Notes: generated from the sequence alone by a model not told the origin. Positions 29,057 to 39,591 are shown, numbered from the stretch's first letter. The stretch is DNA of 64,000 bases from Thalassobaculum litoreum DSM 18839 (GCF_900102465.1 NZ_FNBW01000011.1:1-64000), one strand, 5' to 3'. Made by a program: numbers and translations.

Positions 29057-29114
29057 CCCCGCGCGGGCGACAGACGAATTGTCGCCACCCGCGGCTGTCA
29101 GCGAGACGAAACGA

Positions 29115-29144
29115 CGAAGCCCCCGCCAACCGGCGGGGGCTTCG
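29115..29144. terminator. Rho-independent-type terminator hairpin
   Basis: CGAAGCCCCCGCC pairs perfectly with GGCGGGGGCTTCG around a 4-base AACC loop, between the convergent RHH and OmpA-domain genes. A T-rich GCTTCATTTC follows on the plus strand. Confidence 0.85.
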
Positions 29145-29193
29145 CTTCATTTCGGCTGCCGCTTGGCTTGCCGGAAATTGATGCTGCCGGGGT

Positions 29194-30129
29194 TTACTTG
29201 CTGACCGCGGCGGTCTGGTCGATCACCTTGGTCACCTGCCCGTGGGCGATGATCTCCACCCGGCGGTTCCGCGGCTCGCGGACCCCGTCGGCGGTCGGCA
29301 CGGCGAGATCGGTCTCGCCCTCGGCCTCGACCTCCAGATCGCTGTAGTCGCCGACATTCATGCCCTGGCGCTCAAGCTCGGCGCGCACGGACGCGGCCCG
29401 GTCCCGGGACAGGTCAACGTTATAGTCGTTCGGCCCGGTGGTGTCGGCGTGGCCGGCGATATACAGGGTGACCACCGGCTGGATCTGCTTCATCTCGGCG
29501 ACAAAGCTGTCGATCTTGGCCTGCGCCTGGCCGGTGATGGTCGACTTGTCGAACTCGAAATACACCGTCTCGCGGGCGATCTCGTCCTGAACCACGGCCG
29601 TGGTCTTGACCGGCTCCGGAGCCACCGCTGCCTTCAGATCGTCCAGCGCCGCCAGATAGGCGTCACGGCAGGCTGCGATATGCGTGGGCTGATGGCCCTC
29701 TTCCTGCTGCTCGACCCAGCAATCGTATTTCGCCTGGGCGACGGCCGCCTCGCGCGGTGCGCTCATGCGGGCACCGTCGTCGAGGATGGTCACCAGCTCG
29801 GCACGGGCGAGTTCCAACTCGCGCAGCTCAGTCTGGGTCGCGATGTTCCACTCGGCCGGGATGTACGGCAGCGGCGTCTTGCCTTCGGCCGCCATGTTGC
29901 CCTTGGTCGCGTGGTTTTCCGCATCGACCCAGTCATACATCTCGTCCGCCTCGAACAGGGCGATCTTCTTGTATTCCTGGACCAGCTGGGCGTTGAACGT
30001 GTTGCCGGCCGGCGCGCGGTCACGGATCTCGGCGACGTCGTTGTAGATCAGACCGGCGGCAACTGGCGTGCTTATCAGCCCGGCGAGCACGATCGGGGTC
30101 GAACGACGGAGAAGGGTTTTGATAGTCAT
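29194..30129 (-). CDS. OmpA-domain envelope protein
   Basis: 311 residues from ATG 30129 (GGAGA close upstream; a longer in-frame start lies through the promoter). A signal-like hydrophobic segment (IVLAGLISTPVAAGLIYNDV) precedes a helical linker of ~170 residues, then the OmpA/MotB peptidoglycan-binding domain: ETVYFEFDKSTITGQAQAKI, TLYIAGHADTTGPNDYNVDL, SRDRAASVRAELERQG and EPRNRRVEI. It should tether the envelope to peptidoglycan. An exact GGAAC-N17-CGTT promoter lies about 130 to 157 bases upstream. Monocistronic, with a terminator behind it. Confidence 0.88.
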   Translation of the reverse strand: MTIKTLLRRSTPIVLAGLISTPVAAGLIYNDVAEIRDRAPAGNTFNAQLVQEYKKIALFEADEMYDWVDAENHATKGNMAAEGKTPLPYIPAEWNIATQTELRELELARAELVTILDDGARMSAPREAAVAQAKYDCWVEQQEEGHQPTHIAACRDAYLAALDDLKAAVAPEPVKTTAVVQDEIARETVYFEFDKSTITGQAQAKIDSFVAEMKQIQPVVTLYIAGHADTTGPNDYNVDLSRDRAASVRAELERQGMNVGDYSDLEVEAEGETDLAVPTADGVREPRNRRVEIIAHGQVTKVIDQTAAVSK

Positions 30130-30260
30130 GCGTGTCTCCTGTTTCTGTATGGGAAACAGGACCCGCTGTAACAGCGGCACCAAGCGGTGCCGGCCGATGT
30201 TCCAAATCGGGTCCCGCATGGCACGATCGGTATGGGTTCCAACCGCCCCCATGTCCCGAC

Positions 30261-30286
30261 AACGACGCACCCCCGAGCGGGGTTCC
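30261..30286 (-). promoter_or_regulatory. EcfG-type promoter of the OmpA-domain gene
   Basis: Minus strand: GGAAC (30286-30282), 17-base spacer, CGTT (30264-30261). Exact consensus; leader of about 125 bases to the ATG at 30129. Confidence 0.68.
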
Positions 30287-30522
30287 AGATTTTTCTTTAA
30301 CATTTATCAATGTTTGCCTCTGGGTTTGCCTCCGGCCGGACCGGTGGGACCGAAGCGCCGCCGCCACAAGGCCGAGACGAACGCGAACAACGCCGCGCGC
30401 CGATCGGGTCCTCGGCTCCGTCCCGATGAATATACGGCGTACCGCCCAGGTCCCTGCCCGAACATCACAGGCGCTCGGTAGTTGCCGCCGACTTGCTGTC
30501 TTATTTTTATCGGCGCTTTTCA

Positions 30523-30547
30523 GGAACCGTTCTTTTGACCTCGCGTT
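30523..30547 (+). promoter_or_regulatory. EcfG-type promoter of the DUF1328 gene
   Basis: GGAAC at 30523-30527, 16-base spacer, CGTT at 30544-30547, exact consensus, 72 bases before ATG 30620. Confidence 0.78.
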
Positions 30548-30619
30548 TAACCGTCACACAACAACACAATGCGTTGGATCCGTTCGGTCGCCAGCGCTGA
30601 CTGAAAGATGGAGACACAA

Positions 30620-30793
30620 ATGCTTGGTTGGAGTCTGATGTTCCTGGTGCTGGCGATTATCGCCGGCGTGTTTGGTTTTGGCGGCGTCGCGGCGGCTTCC
30701 GCCGACATCGCTCAGATTCTCTTCGTGGTCTTCCTGGTGCTGCTCGTCATCAGCGCCGTTGCCGGAGCGATCCGTGGCCGACGGCCCATGTGA
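30620..30793 (+). CDS. DUF1328 (YtjA-family) small membrane protein
   Basis: 57 residues from ATG 30620; GGAGA sits five bases upstream and the family start is MLGW, so the in-frame ATG at 30608 was rejected. Two hydrophobic helices: [20 protein letters not shown] and [20 protein letters not shown]. The DUF1328 family is widespread and often stress-induced; its biochemical role is unknown. It has its own exact EcfG-type promoter and terminator. Confidence 0.92.
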   Translation: MLGWSLMFLVLAIIAGVFGFGGVAAASADIAQILFVVFLVLLVISAVAGAIRGRRPM

Positions 30794-30826
30794 CGCAGCC
30801 CGGCGCGAACCACAACGCCGAAACCA

Positions 30827-30854
30827 AGATGCCCAGCTCATGAAGCTGGGCATC
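30827..30854. terminator. Bidirectional terminator hairpin
   Basis: AGATGCCCAGCT pairs with AGCTGGGCATCT around a CATGA loop, between the convergent DUF1328 and RHH genes; T/A-rich sequence lies on the right flank. Confidence 0.85.
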
Positions 30855-30890
30855 TAGATTTATTAAAGTAAAATACATACTAGACGGGCG

Positions 30891-31133
30891 TCATTCCTCG
30901 ATCGGAATAGCCCTATACTCAGTTGACTTCATATCCCGCTGATCCGGCATGTCGACATCGGAGTCGACCACATCTTCGTAGAGCATCCCGCGTCGGATAA
31001 GCTCCCGGATCGCAGCCGCACGGGTGGGGATACGATTGTCGAAGCGCCAATCGTCAATCCGCGTCAGTTCCTCGTCGTCCAGCATGAGCTGCAATCGCTC
31101 GGTACGACGACCAGACTTCTGTTCTTCACCCAT
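30891..31133 (-). CDS. Small RHH-like DNA-binding protein (paralog 3 of 3)
   Basis: 80 residues from ATG 31133. The core RTERLQLMLDDEELTRIDDW then RFDNRIPTRAAAIRELIRRG is nearly identical in pattern to the two paralogs, and the tail ends STEYRAIPIEE, close to the STDFRAI tail of paralog 1. Function unknown, probably a dimeric DNA-binding protein. It diverges from the EcfG-type sigma gene. An EcfG-type promoter on the same strand lies at 31446-31421, some 290 bases upstream. Confidence 0.82.
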   Translation of the reverse strand: MGEEQKSGRRTERLQLMLDDEELTRIDDWRFDNRIPTRAAAIRELIRRGMLYEDVVDSDVDMPDQRDMKSTEYRAIPIEE

Positions 31134-31285
31134 CGGGTTCTCCAAGGTGCCAGGCTTTGCCACCCCACCCACGTCGTCGTATCTCCGGCACCACGTTGGC
31201 GCCCGCGGATCGTATTCATCCGAATTTGAGCACTAACACCATTTGGTTCCGGCAGATAGCGCCTTACGGGGCACTGGCCTGGCTA

Positions 31286-31360
31286 TCATATACTCATAGT
31301 ACGCCTCTTACTCAACTGCCGCCATCTGTGCGTATTGCCACATCGGCTACAAATGTTCAT
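31286..31360 (-). CDS. Possible 24-residue CxxC micro-ORF
   Basis: Reads from ATG 31360 with GGGGTGA immediately before it; sequence starts NICSRCGNTHRWRQLSKRR, a CxxC followed by a basic stretch. It would be the first ORF on the transcript from the EcfG-type promoter at 31446-31421. Its shortness means it may be chance. Confidence 0.2.
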   Translation of the reverse strand: MNICSRCGNTHRWRQLSKRRTMSI

Positions 31361-31420
31361 TCACCCCAATTCGCCCAACTCGCCCCTTAGGCTCATAGTG
31401 AGTTCAATAATCAATATGAC

Positions 31421-31446
31421 AACGAGACACCTCTTCTGTCCGTTCC
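31421..31446 (-). promoter_or_regulatory. EcfG-type promoter facing RHH paralog 3
   Basis: Minus strand: GGAAC (31446-31442), 17-base spacer, CGTT (31424-31421). Exact consensus, but the next established start (31133) is nearly 290 bases downstream, so a long leader, the micro-ORF or a small RNA is implied. Confidence 0.55.
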
Positions 31447-31584
31447 TCATGTTGCTGAATTTGCCTCCATTATACAAACCGCCCAAATGGAGCGACATGC
31501 TTTAGATTGGGTAGCGCTTTTTATTGAATGGATCGCCTAGAAGTACTTTATAGTTGGTCATCGCAACGAGTTCAGGTGACCAAG

Positions 31585-32151
31585 ATGAGTCCGAACGTGG
31601 CCAAAGAAATCGAACAGCTGCTTCCCACCCTGCGCCGCTTCGCCCGGTCGCTGACCCGGGACGCCGCCCGCGCCGATGATCTGGTCCAGGACACCGTCGA
31701 GCGCGCGCTCAAGCGCATCGACAGCTTCGAGGAAGGGTCCAACCTCAAGGCGTGGATGTTCACCATCATGCGCAACCACTTCATCTCCGAGTGCCGCCGG
31801 CCGCGCCCGGTCGCCGGTTCGGAAGAGCTGGACTCCGGCAAGTACGAGCAGTCCATTCCGGGCGCCCAGCTGGACACCGTCGAGCTCAAGGAGTTCATGA
31901 CCGCGTTCTCGCACCTCGATAAGGGCGATCAGGAGCTGCTGATCCTCGCCGGTCTCGAAAACGTTCCGTATCCCGACATCGCCAACATGCTCGACGTTGC
32001 CGTGGGTACGGTGAAATCCCGGGTGGCCCGGGCCCGCATGCGCCTGCGCGAGCTGCATGTCGGCGGATCCCATCGCTCCGCCGCGCCTGCCTATGCCACG
32101 TCCATGCGGTCGCGCAACGGCGTCATCGCTCACCACGCGGGCGTTGCCTGA
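31585..32151 (+). CDS. ecfG: EcfG-type (ECF15-like) sigma factor
   Basis: 188 residues from ATG 31585 (AGGTGA upstream; an in-frame ATG at 31528 lacks a site). Region 2 reads LRRFARSLTRDAARADDLVQ then KRIDSFEEGSNLKAWMFTIM, close to the EcfG pattern; region 4 reads LLILAGLENVPYPDIANML then DVAVGTVKSRVARARMRLRE. EcfG directs RNA polymerase to GGAAC-N16/17-CGTT promoters during general stress and is held by NepR until PhyR-P removes it. The C-terminal ~30 residues after ELHVGG are an extra tail. No nepR gene adjoins. Two small membrane-protein genes follow. The EcfG assignment rests on motif resemblance and on the promoters nearby. Confidence 0.78.
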   Translation: MSPNVAKEIEQLLPTLRRFARSLTRDAARADDLVQDTVERALKRIDSFEEGSNLKAWMFTIMRNHFISECRRPRPVAGSEELDSGKYEQSIPGAQLDTVELKEFMTAFSHLDKGDQELLILAGLENVPYPDIANMLDVAVGTVKSRVARARMRLRELHVGGSHRSAAPAYATSMRSRNGVIAHHAGVA

Positions 32152-32203
32152 GCAACCCCACGCAGCGTGAACGGCGAAGCGACCTAGATCAGGAGACAGA
32201 CAC

Positions 32204-32332
32204 ATGAAAACGGCTATGGAGCAAACCATCACCGGCATGCCCCCGGCGCTGCAGCGTACGGTCCTCACCGTCGGGTGCGCGGCCGCCACCACGCTCTGGG
32301 CTCAGATTCTCCTCGTCTTGGCGGGAGGGTGA
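32204..32332 (+). CDS. 42-residue membrane peptide downstream of the sigma gene
   Basis: ATG 32204 follows AGGAG by about nine bases. The chain starts MKTAMEQTITGMPPALQRTV and continues as a single hydrophobic helix (LTVGCAAATTLWAQILLVLA) ending GG. No family recognised. It sits 52 bases after the sigma gene and four bases before the next ORF, so it is part of the same operon; it does not resemble NepR, which is soluble. Confidence 0.65.
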   Translation: MKTAMEQTITGMPPALQRTVLTVGCAAATTLWAQILLVLAGG

Positions 32333-32336
32333 GACC

Positions 32337-32621
32337 ATGCGGATCCGTTCCATCGCCATTGCCACGGGCGCTGCGCTCATAGCCCTCGTTGCCATGCCGG
32401 CCGCCCTGCTCGGCGGCGCCATGCTGGCCCAGTCCTACGCGCCCGACACCCTGAGAGGCGCGGTCCACGCCGCCACCGGTTTCGCCGAGGACGGCCTGGA
32501 AGCCCACGAGATCCAGACTGTCTGGACCGAAGTCCGGAATAGAATGGACCTGAACGTGGTCAAGACAGCGACAGCCGACGAGATCGGTTCCCAGCCGGGC
32601 GAGCCCCAACCGGCCCGCTGA
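32337..32621 (+). CDS. Small exported or membrane-anchored unknown protein
   Basis: 94 residues. An N-terminal hydrophobic helix (SIAIATGAALIALVAMPAAL) looks like a signal anchor; the rest is a soluble acidic helix (FAEDGLEAHEIQTVWTEVRN) and a Pro/Gly tail. I do not recognise it. Third gene of the sigma operon; an anti-sigma or sensor role is conceivable but unsupported. GGGAGGGTGAGACC before the ATG gives a ribosome site. Confidence 0.65.
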   Translation: MRIRSIAIATGAALIALVAMPAALLGGAMLAQSYAPDTLRGAVHAATGFAEDGLEAHEIQTVWTEVRNRMDLNVVKTATADEIGSQPGEPQPAR

Positions 32622-32781
32622 TCTTCAGCCTGCCGAAATTTGGCCCGCCGACATTTCAGCGCGCTGAACCTCAGAAGATGCGGCACACGCGCCGCACCTC
32701 CCCGACGGAAACACCGCTCAGGCGAGCCTGTCGCACGTAAGGCCGCCGTCCGCCTTTCAAGTTTCACAGAAACGGTCCTCG

Positions 32782-34548
32782 ATGACGTTCCCGGCGGCCT
32801 CGATGCAGCCCCGCACTCCGCAGCTCAACCACACCACCACCTCGACCGCGATGGATGCAACACAGGAGTTTGGGGTGATCCACGACCAGGAGCCTGACGG
32901 CGGCGCCGACTCCGCGCCCGAAGAAACGATCACCCCGCTCATCGAGGCCAGCGAAGCCTATCCGGTCCTCGAAGAACGGATCTTCGAGGCGCGCGACGAG
33001 GTGCTGCTCGGCTTCCGGATTCTGGATCCCGCCACAAGGCTACGGTCCCCGCGAGTCACCGAGGCGGGCCTGGAGACCTGGGGCGACCTGATCGCCGCGG
33101 TCTCGGCGCGCGGCGTCGATGTCCGCATCCTGCTGACCGATTTCGAACCCACCGTCGCCACGGACCTGCACAAGCTCACCTGGGCCTCGGTGCGCGGCTT
33201 TCACAATGCCCGCGCCGCCGTCGACGCCCGCCCGGATGCGACCCGGTCGCTGCAGATCGTCGCCGCCCTGCACGAGGCCAAGGTCGGAAAGATGCTGCGC
33301 TGGGTCTTCTGGCCCCTGGTCTGGTTCAGGGTCCGCGGCATGGCCCGTGCCCAGGGCATGCAGACCGGAGCCCTGCTGGCCGACGCGCCCGGCCTCGCCC
33401 CCCTGCTCGGCACGCGCGACGCCAGTACCCTGTTGCCCCGGCTCGGCCCGCCGCCGCGCCTGCGCCCGGCGACCTACCACCAGAAGCTGGCGGTCATCGA
33501 CGGCTCCTTCGTAGTGATCGGCGGCCTCGACATCAACGAACGGCGCTACGACTCCGCGGCCCACGACCGGCCGTCGGACGAGACCTGGCACGACGTCAGT
33601 CTGGCCGTCACGGGACCGATCTGCGCCGACGCCCGCGCCCATTTCATCGACTGCTGGAACCGCGAGGTGAAACCGTTCAACCAGCGGGTCCGGCGCCTGC
33701 GCCGGTTCGTGCGGAACATGCCGGCCCTGGTCGAGCGGATGGATCCGACCCATTCCGAGCCCCGGCCCGCCGGCGCGGAGGTCGGCGCACTCAGATTCAT
33801 CAAGACGGTATCGCGCCAGCGGCGCACGCTAACGGAGTTCGGCCCCCGTCCCGCCTTCATGGAGATCGAACAGGCGCATATCGACGCCATCCGCCAGGCG
33901 GAGGGGCTGATCTATATCGAGACCCAGTTCCTGCGCTCGCGCAGCGTCGTCCAGGCTCTGGTCGACGCCGCCCGGCGCCAGCCGGAGCTGCGGCTGATCT
34001 TGCTGCTGCCGGCGGCGCCGCAGGAGGTGCTGTTCGAGGATGCGACCGATCCGCCCCATCGCCACGGCGAGTGGCTCCAGATGCGCTGCGTGGACGCGGT
34101 GAAGGAGGCGTTCGGCGAGCGGGCAGCGTTCTTTTCGCTGGTGAACCGGTATCGGCAGTCGACGACCGAGGACCGGCGCTCCATCGACGGTCATCCCATT
34201 GTCTATATCCACTCCAAGGTGTTCATCGTCGATCACCGCCTGGCGATCGTGAGTTCCGCCAATCTCAACGGCCGCAGCCTGAGGTGGGACACCGAAGCCG
34301 GGGTGGTGTGGGAAGATATCAAGGGCGTACGGGCATTCGAGCGGCGGATCTGGGACGCCCACCTGGGATCCCTCCTCGCCGGCCGAGAGATCGACGGGAA
34401 CAATGCCGAACTGTTCGATCTGTGGCGGGAGGCGGCTCAAGGCGGACCCGCAGACGCCGAAAGGCGGCCGTATGTCGCCGCCTTCCCGGAAGATCAGGGC
34501 CGGGACTTCGCCAGGAAATCCTGGTTCGTGCCGGACGATCTCGTTTGA
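32782..34548 (+). CDS. Phospholipase D-like protein with two HKD motifs
   Basis: 588 residues from ATG 32782, though later starts at 32803 or 32851 are possible because no ribosome site is clear. Two PLD motifs are present: YHQKLAVIDGSFVVIGGLD near 232-250 and IHSKVFIVDHRLAIVSSANL near 472-491. Together they form one active site with two His-Lys-Asp sets. Such bacterial proteins hydrolyse or transfer phosphatidyl groups; 588 residues resembles the PLD-type transphosphatidylase rather than cardiolipin synthase, and there is no N-terminal membrane helix. It lies between the sigma operon and an anti-sigma-like gene and may serve envelope remodelling under stress. Confidence 0.87.
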   Translation: MTFPAASMQPRTPQLNHTTTSTAMDATQEFGVIHDQEPDGGADSAPEETITPLIEASEAYPVLEERIFEARDEVLLGFRILDPATRLRSPRVTEAGLETWGDLIAAVSARGVDVRILLTDFEPTVATDLHKLTWASVRGFHNARAAVDARPDATRSLQIVAALHEAKVGKMLRWVFWPLVWFRVRGMARAQGMQTGALLADAPGLAPLLGTRDASTLLPRLGPPPRLRPATYHQKLAVIDGSFVVIGGLDINERRYDSAAHDRPSDETWHDVSLAVTGPICADARAHFIDCWNREVKPFNQRVRRLRRFVRNMPALVERMDPTHSEPRPAGAEVGALRFIKTVSRQRRTLTEFGPRPAFMEIEQAHIDAIRQAEGLIYIETQFLRSRSVVQALVDAARRQPELRLILLLPAAPQEVLFEDATDPPHRHGEWLQMRCVDAVKEAFGERAAFFSLVNRYRQSTTEDRRSIDGHPIVYIHSKVFIVDHRLAIVSSANLNGRSLRWDTEAGVVWEDIKGVRAFERRIWDAHLGSLLAGREIDGNNAELFDLWREAAQGGPADAERRPYVAAFPEDQGRDFARKSWFVPDDLV

Positions 34549-34672
34549 AGATGTTTATCGGAATGGCGCGGATGTACGGCGGTCTTCGCAACCGGGTCGT
34601 CAGAATCCAGGCACTTAGACTCTAGCGCCTGCGAACCCGGAAAGCGCCTGCCGCGCCGCGCGAACGCGGCGT

Positions 34673-34918
34673 TCAGGCCGCGCCGTCGGTATGCGACCGT
34701 ATCAGGTCCAGAAGCCGTTTCGGGGTCGGCTCGTCCTTCATGGGATCCAGCGCTCGGTGCAACAGGGCGTTCTGGGCCATGAACGCGCCGAGCGTCTCGG
34801 CGCAGCGGTCGTCCTGCAGCTCGAGTTCCTCGATCGCTTCGGACAGATCGCCATCCGCCTGCCCGTCCACGAACGCAGAGAGATCTTCGATCGTGATGAC
34901 GTCCAGCAGGGTTGGCAT
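34673..34918 (-). CDS. Soluble anti-sigma-factor-like protein
   Basis: 81 residues from ATG 34918 (GGAG eight bases upstream; ATG 34948, ten codons earlier, is the alternative). VITIEDLSAFVDGQADGDLS then the helix AETLGAFMAQNALLHRAL and DEPTPKRLLDLIRSH match the cytosolic part of alphaproteobacterial ECF anti-sigma factors, which have ITEDDLHAYVDG and a DEPVPxRL motif, but the usual membrane helix and periplasmic domain are missing. The DEPTPKRLLDLI stretch also recalls the NepR core (NEPVPDRFLDLL). An exact EcfG-type promoter drives it, so it may feed back on the stress sigma factor. Confidence 0.6.
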   Translation of the reverse strand: MPTLLDVITIEDLSAFVDGQADGDLSEAIEELELQDDRCAETLGAFMAQNALLHRALDPMKDEPTPKRLLDLIRSHTDGAA

Positions 34919-34978
34919 CTCATGATCTCCGTATCGCGACAATGACATACTCCGCCTCGCTTTGTTGCTCGCATACAG

Positions 34979-35003
34979 AACGTACGGATCGCAGGCTGGT
35001 TCC
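34979..35003 (-). promoter_or_regulatory. EcfG-type promoter of the anti-sigma-like gene
   Basis: Minus strand: GGAAC (35003-34999), 16-base spacer, CGTT (34982-34979), exact consensus, 61 bases before the preferred ATG at 34918. Confidence 0.8.
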
Positions 35004-35148
35004 TTAAAATACGACAGAACCCAATATATTCCAGGGCGAACAAGAAAATTAAGACTTAACCCTAAACGCTGGTGGGAGATCGTTTTAGTTTCCTTCGCGG
35101 CGGGAGTCTTCCTGTACTCGAAGGTGCCTTTGACGCCCGCCATACGCT

Positions 35149-35544
35149 TTACGGATAGACGGCGACCTCGATGAGATTGTGGTCCGGATCGTAGAAATAA
35201 ACCGAGGTCATCGGGCCGAGCGCGCCGATCTGGGCGACCGGCCCCTTGGCGATCTCCACACCGCAGGCCTTCAGATGGCCCACGACCGCCTCGATCGGGT
35301 CGGTGGAGATCAGGCAGATGTCGAGCGTGCCCGGCGTATCGTTGTCGACGCTCCACCAATGCGCGGTACCGGTCGGGCGCACATTGAACTTCTGCCGGCC
35401 GTATTTGAGCGCCACATGGGTGTGCTCCCCATAGGCGAACTCCTCACGCTCCAGGCCCAATACCCGCTGGTACCAGGCGACCGTGGCGTCGAGGTCGCTG
35501 CAGTTGATTACGATGTGGTCGACCCGGTCGATCGTGAATCCCAT
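35149..35544 (-). CDS. Glyoxalase/VOC-superfamily protein
   Basis: 131 residues from ATG 35544. Two beta-alpha-beta-beta-beta modules: IDRVDHIVINCSDLDATVAW then YQRVLGLEREEF, and LDICLISTDPIEAVVGHLKA with TSVYFYDPDHNLIEVAVY. Metal-binding positions are His15 (DHIVINC) and the Glu in NLIEVAV. VOC members include fosfomycin-resistance enzymes, dioxygenases and isomerases; this one is closest to the virulence-protein/lactoylglutathione-lyase-like group and its substrate is unknown. It lies just downstream of oxyR on the same strand. Confidence 0.85.
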   Translation of the reverse strand: MGFTIDRVDHIVINCSDLDATVAWYQRVLGLEREEFAYGEHTHVALKYGRQKFNVRPTGTAHWWSVDNDTPGTLDICLISTDPIEAVVGHLKACGVEIAKGPVAQIGALGPMTSVYFYDPDHNLIEVAVYP

Positions 35545-35583
35545 GGCGTTCGTCCTTCGCATACTTTGGCCGGTTCCGGCGCG

Positions 35584-36510
35584 TCAGGCCGCCAGGGTCG
35601 CTTGGCTGTGCTTTTCGCGCAAGGCGGCGGCCGACCGGCGGACCACTTCCGCCACCTCGGCGAGCTGCGGAGCCAGCGGGCTCGTCTTGCGCCAGATCAT
35701 GCCGACCGTGCGCGACGGCTGCGGTTCGCCGAACCGGGCGACCGCGACGGCGGCGGAGCGGGTTTCCACGTCGGCGGCCATTTCCGGAATCAGCGTCACG
35801 CCGATCCCCGCCCCCACCATCTGCACCAAGGTCGACAGGGAGCTGCCGTCCAGGGTCTCGCGCGGCAGAGCGGAGTGGATGTGACAGAACGACAGGGCCT
35901 GGTCGCGGAAGCAGTGCCCCTCCTCCAGCAGCAGCAACCGCATCTCGCGCAGACTCGCCGGGCTCGGCACCGGCTCGTCCCGCGCCCCGATTTGACGCAC
36001 CAGCAGGAAATTCTCGGTGAACAGCGCCACCTCGGTGAAGGCCGGCTCTGAGATCGGCAGGGCGACGATGGCGGCGTCGATCCGGCCGTCGGACAGTTCC
36101 TGCAGCAGGCGCGGCGTCAGGCTCTCGCGCACATGGATGTCGAGGCCGGCATGCCGCTCGGTCAGATCGCCGATCAGCGAGGGCAGCAGATACGGTGCGA
36201 TGGTCGGGATGATGCCCAGACGCAGCCGCCCCATGAGACCGTCCCGCGCCGCGCGCGCCATGTCGCCGAGTTCGTCCGTCGCGCGCAGGAGTTCTCGCAC
36301 CCGCACCGAAAACGCCTCGCCGAAGGTGGTCAGCCGGACCTTGCGGGCGCTGCGGTCGAACAGCGAGACGCCGAGGGTTTGCTCCAGTTCCTTGATCTGC
36401 ATCGACATGGCCGGCTGCGAGATCGCACAGCTCTCCGCCGCCCGGCCGAAATGGCCGGCGCGGGTGACGGCATCGAAATAGCGAAGCTGCTTCAGGGTGA
36501 TGTTTATCAT
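35584..36510 (-). CDS. oxyR: LysR-family hydrogen-peroxide sensor OxyR
   Basis: 308 residues. N-terminal LysR helix-turn-helix (TLKQLRYFDAVTRAGHFGRA, AISQPAMSMQIKELEQTLG). The redox centre EEGHCFRDQALSFCH places Cys200 and Cys209 nine residues apart, the spacing of C199/C208 in E. coli OxyR, so disulfide switching should be intact. It diverges from katG across 245 bases, the classic arrangement, and should activate katG on peroxide exposure. Confidence 0.92.
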   Translation of the reverse strand: MINITLKQLRYFDAVTRAGHFGRAAESCAISQPAMSMQIKELEQTLGVSLFDRSARKVRLTTFGEAFSVRVRELLRATDELGDMARAARDGLMGRLRLGIIPTIAPYLLPSLIGDLTERHAGLDIHVRESLTPRLLQELSDGRIDAAIVALPISEPAFTEVALFTENFLLVRQIGARDEPVPSPASLREMRLLLLEEGHCFRDQALSFCHIHSALPRETLDGSSLSTLVQMVGAGIGVTLIPEMAADVETRSAAVAVARFGEPQPSRTVGMIWRKTSPLAPQLAEVAEVVRRSAAALREKHSQATLAA

Positions 36511-38966
<2,456 letters not shown>

Positions 38967-39036
38967 TCGCGGTCGATCCATACCGATCCGAACCGGGGGG
39001 CGGCGTCTCGACAGAGGCGCCGCCCCCTCTGCTTTT

Positions 39037-39061
39037 GGAACCGGTGCTGCGACCGTCCGTT
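39037..39061 (+). promoter_or_regulatory. EcfG-type promoter of the 106-residue unknown
   Basis: GGAAC at 39037-39041, 16-base spacer, CGTT at 39058-39061; exact consensus, 42 bases before ATG 39104. It lies after katG, so the next gene is separately controlled. Confidence 0.8.
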
Positions 39062-39103
39062 TCCTAACGTGAGACTTTGACGCCACACGACCAGGAGGAC
39101 CCT

Positions 39104-39424
39104 ATGACCGATCGGATCGTCTGGAAATTCAGCCCCGTCGCCCATGCCGAGGATCCGCGCTGGCTCGACCGGGAAATCGCGCAGACCCTGTTCGTCGAGG
39201 CGCCGACCTCGGGCGAGGCGATCGTCGCCGCCACAGCCTGGGACAGCCGCAACGTGACCGGCCATGTGGGCAACGAAAGCGCCCATGACCACAGCGCCTT
39301 CGCCGACGAGAAGCTCTACCGGGTCGATCGCGCGACACCGCAGGAGATCGATACGCTCGAGTCCGCAGCGGGGCCGATCTGGCCGGGCCACGACACCAAG
39401 GTGCTGAACAACCTGACCAACTGA
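39104..39424 (+). CDS. 106-residue unknown protein with its own stress promoter
   Basis: ATG 39104 follows AGGAGG by five bases. Soluble, no signal peptide; sequence landmarks are IVWKFSPVAHAEDPRWLDRE, VVAATAWDSR-like middle (EAIVAATAWDSRNVTG) and IDTLESAAGPIWPGHDTKVL. I do not recognise a family. Single gene after katG with an exact EcfG-type promoter, followed by a long palindromic repeat. A role in oxidative or general stress is an inference from the promoter and position only. Confidence 0.75.
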   Translation: MTDRIVWKFSPVAHAEDPRWLDREIAQTLFVEAPTSGEAIVAATAWDSRNVTGHVGNESAHDHSAFADEKLYRVDRATPQEIDTLESAAGPIWPGHDTKVLNNLTN

Positions 39425-39480
39425 GTGTCGGTTGCCGGGCTCAGCTAACGCCTCCCGCCCCACAATTTCCCCACCTCCAC

Positions 39481-39591
39481 CGTCGTCCCGGACGAGACCG
39501 GACCTGATCCGGGCTCGGGCCGGGACCCAGAGGGCACGGGCAAGGTCCCGGTCCGCCCCCGGGTCGAAGCCCGGGGTCGTCCGGGATGACG
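39481..39591. repeat. Large imperfect palindrome, REP-like intergenic element
   Basis: Outer arms CGTCGTCCCGGACGA (39481-39495) and TCGTCCGGGATGACG (39577-39591) pair with one mismatch, with nested GC palindromes between. This is the style of dispersed CCCGGxx-rich palindromes in GC-rich alphaproteobacteria, related in type to 21337-21355 and 56351-56467. Confidence 0.65.

Larger units (their letters stand above)
31134..31584. other. AT-richer divergent region between RHH paralog 3 and the sigma gene
   Basis: No recognised gene on either strand apart from a doubtful 24-codon frame (31286-31360, minus). It contains an exact EcfG-type promoter on the minus strand (31446-31421). No such promoter faces the sigma gene. 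The sigma gene ribosome site, AGGTGA, is at about 31574-31579. Confidence 0.55.
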
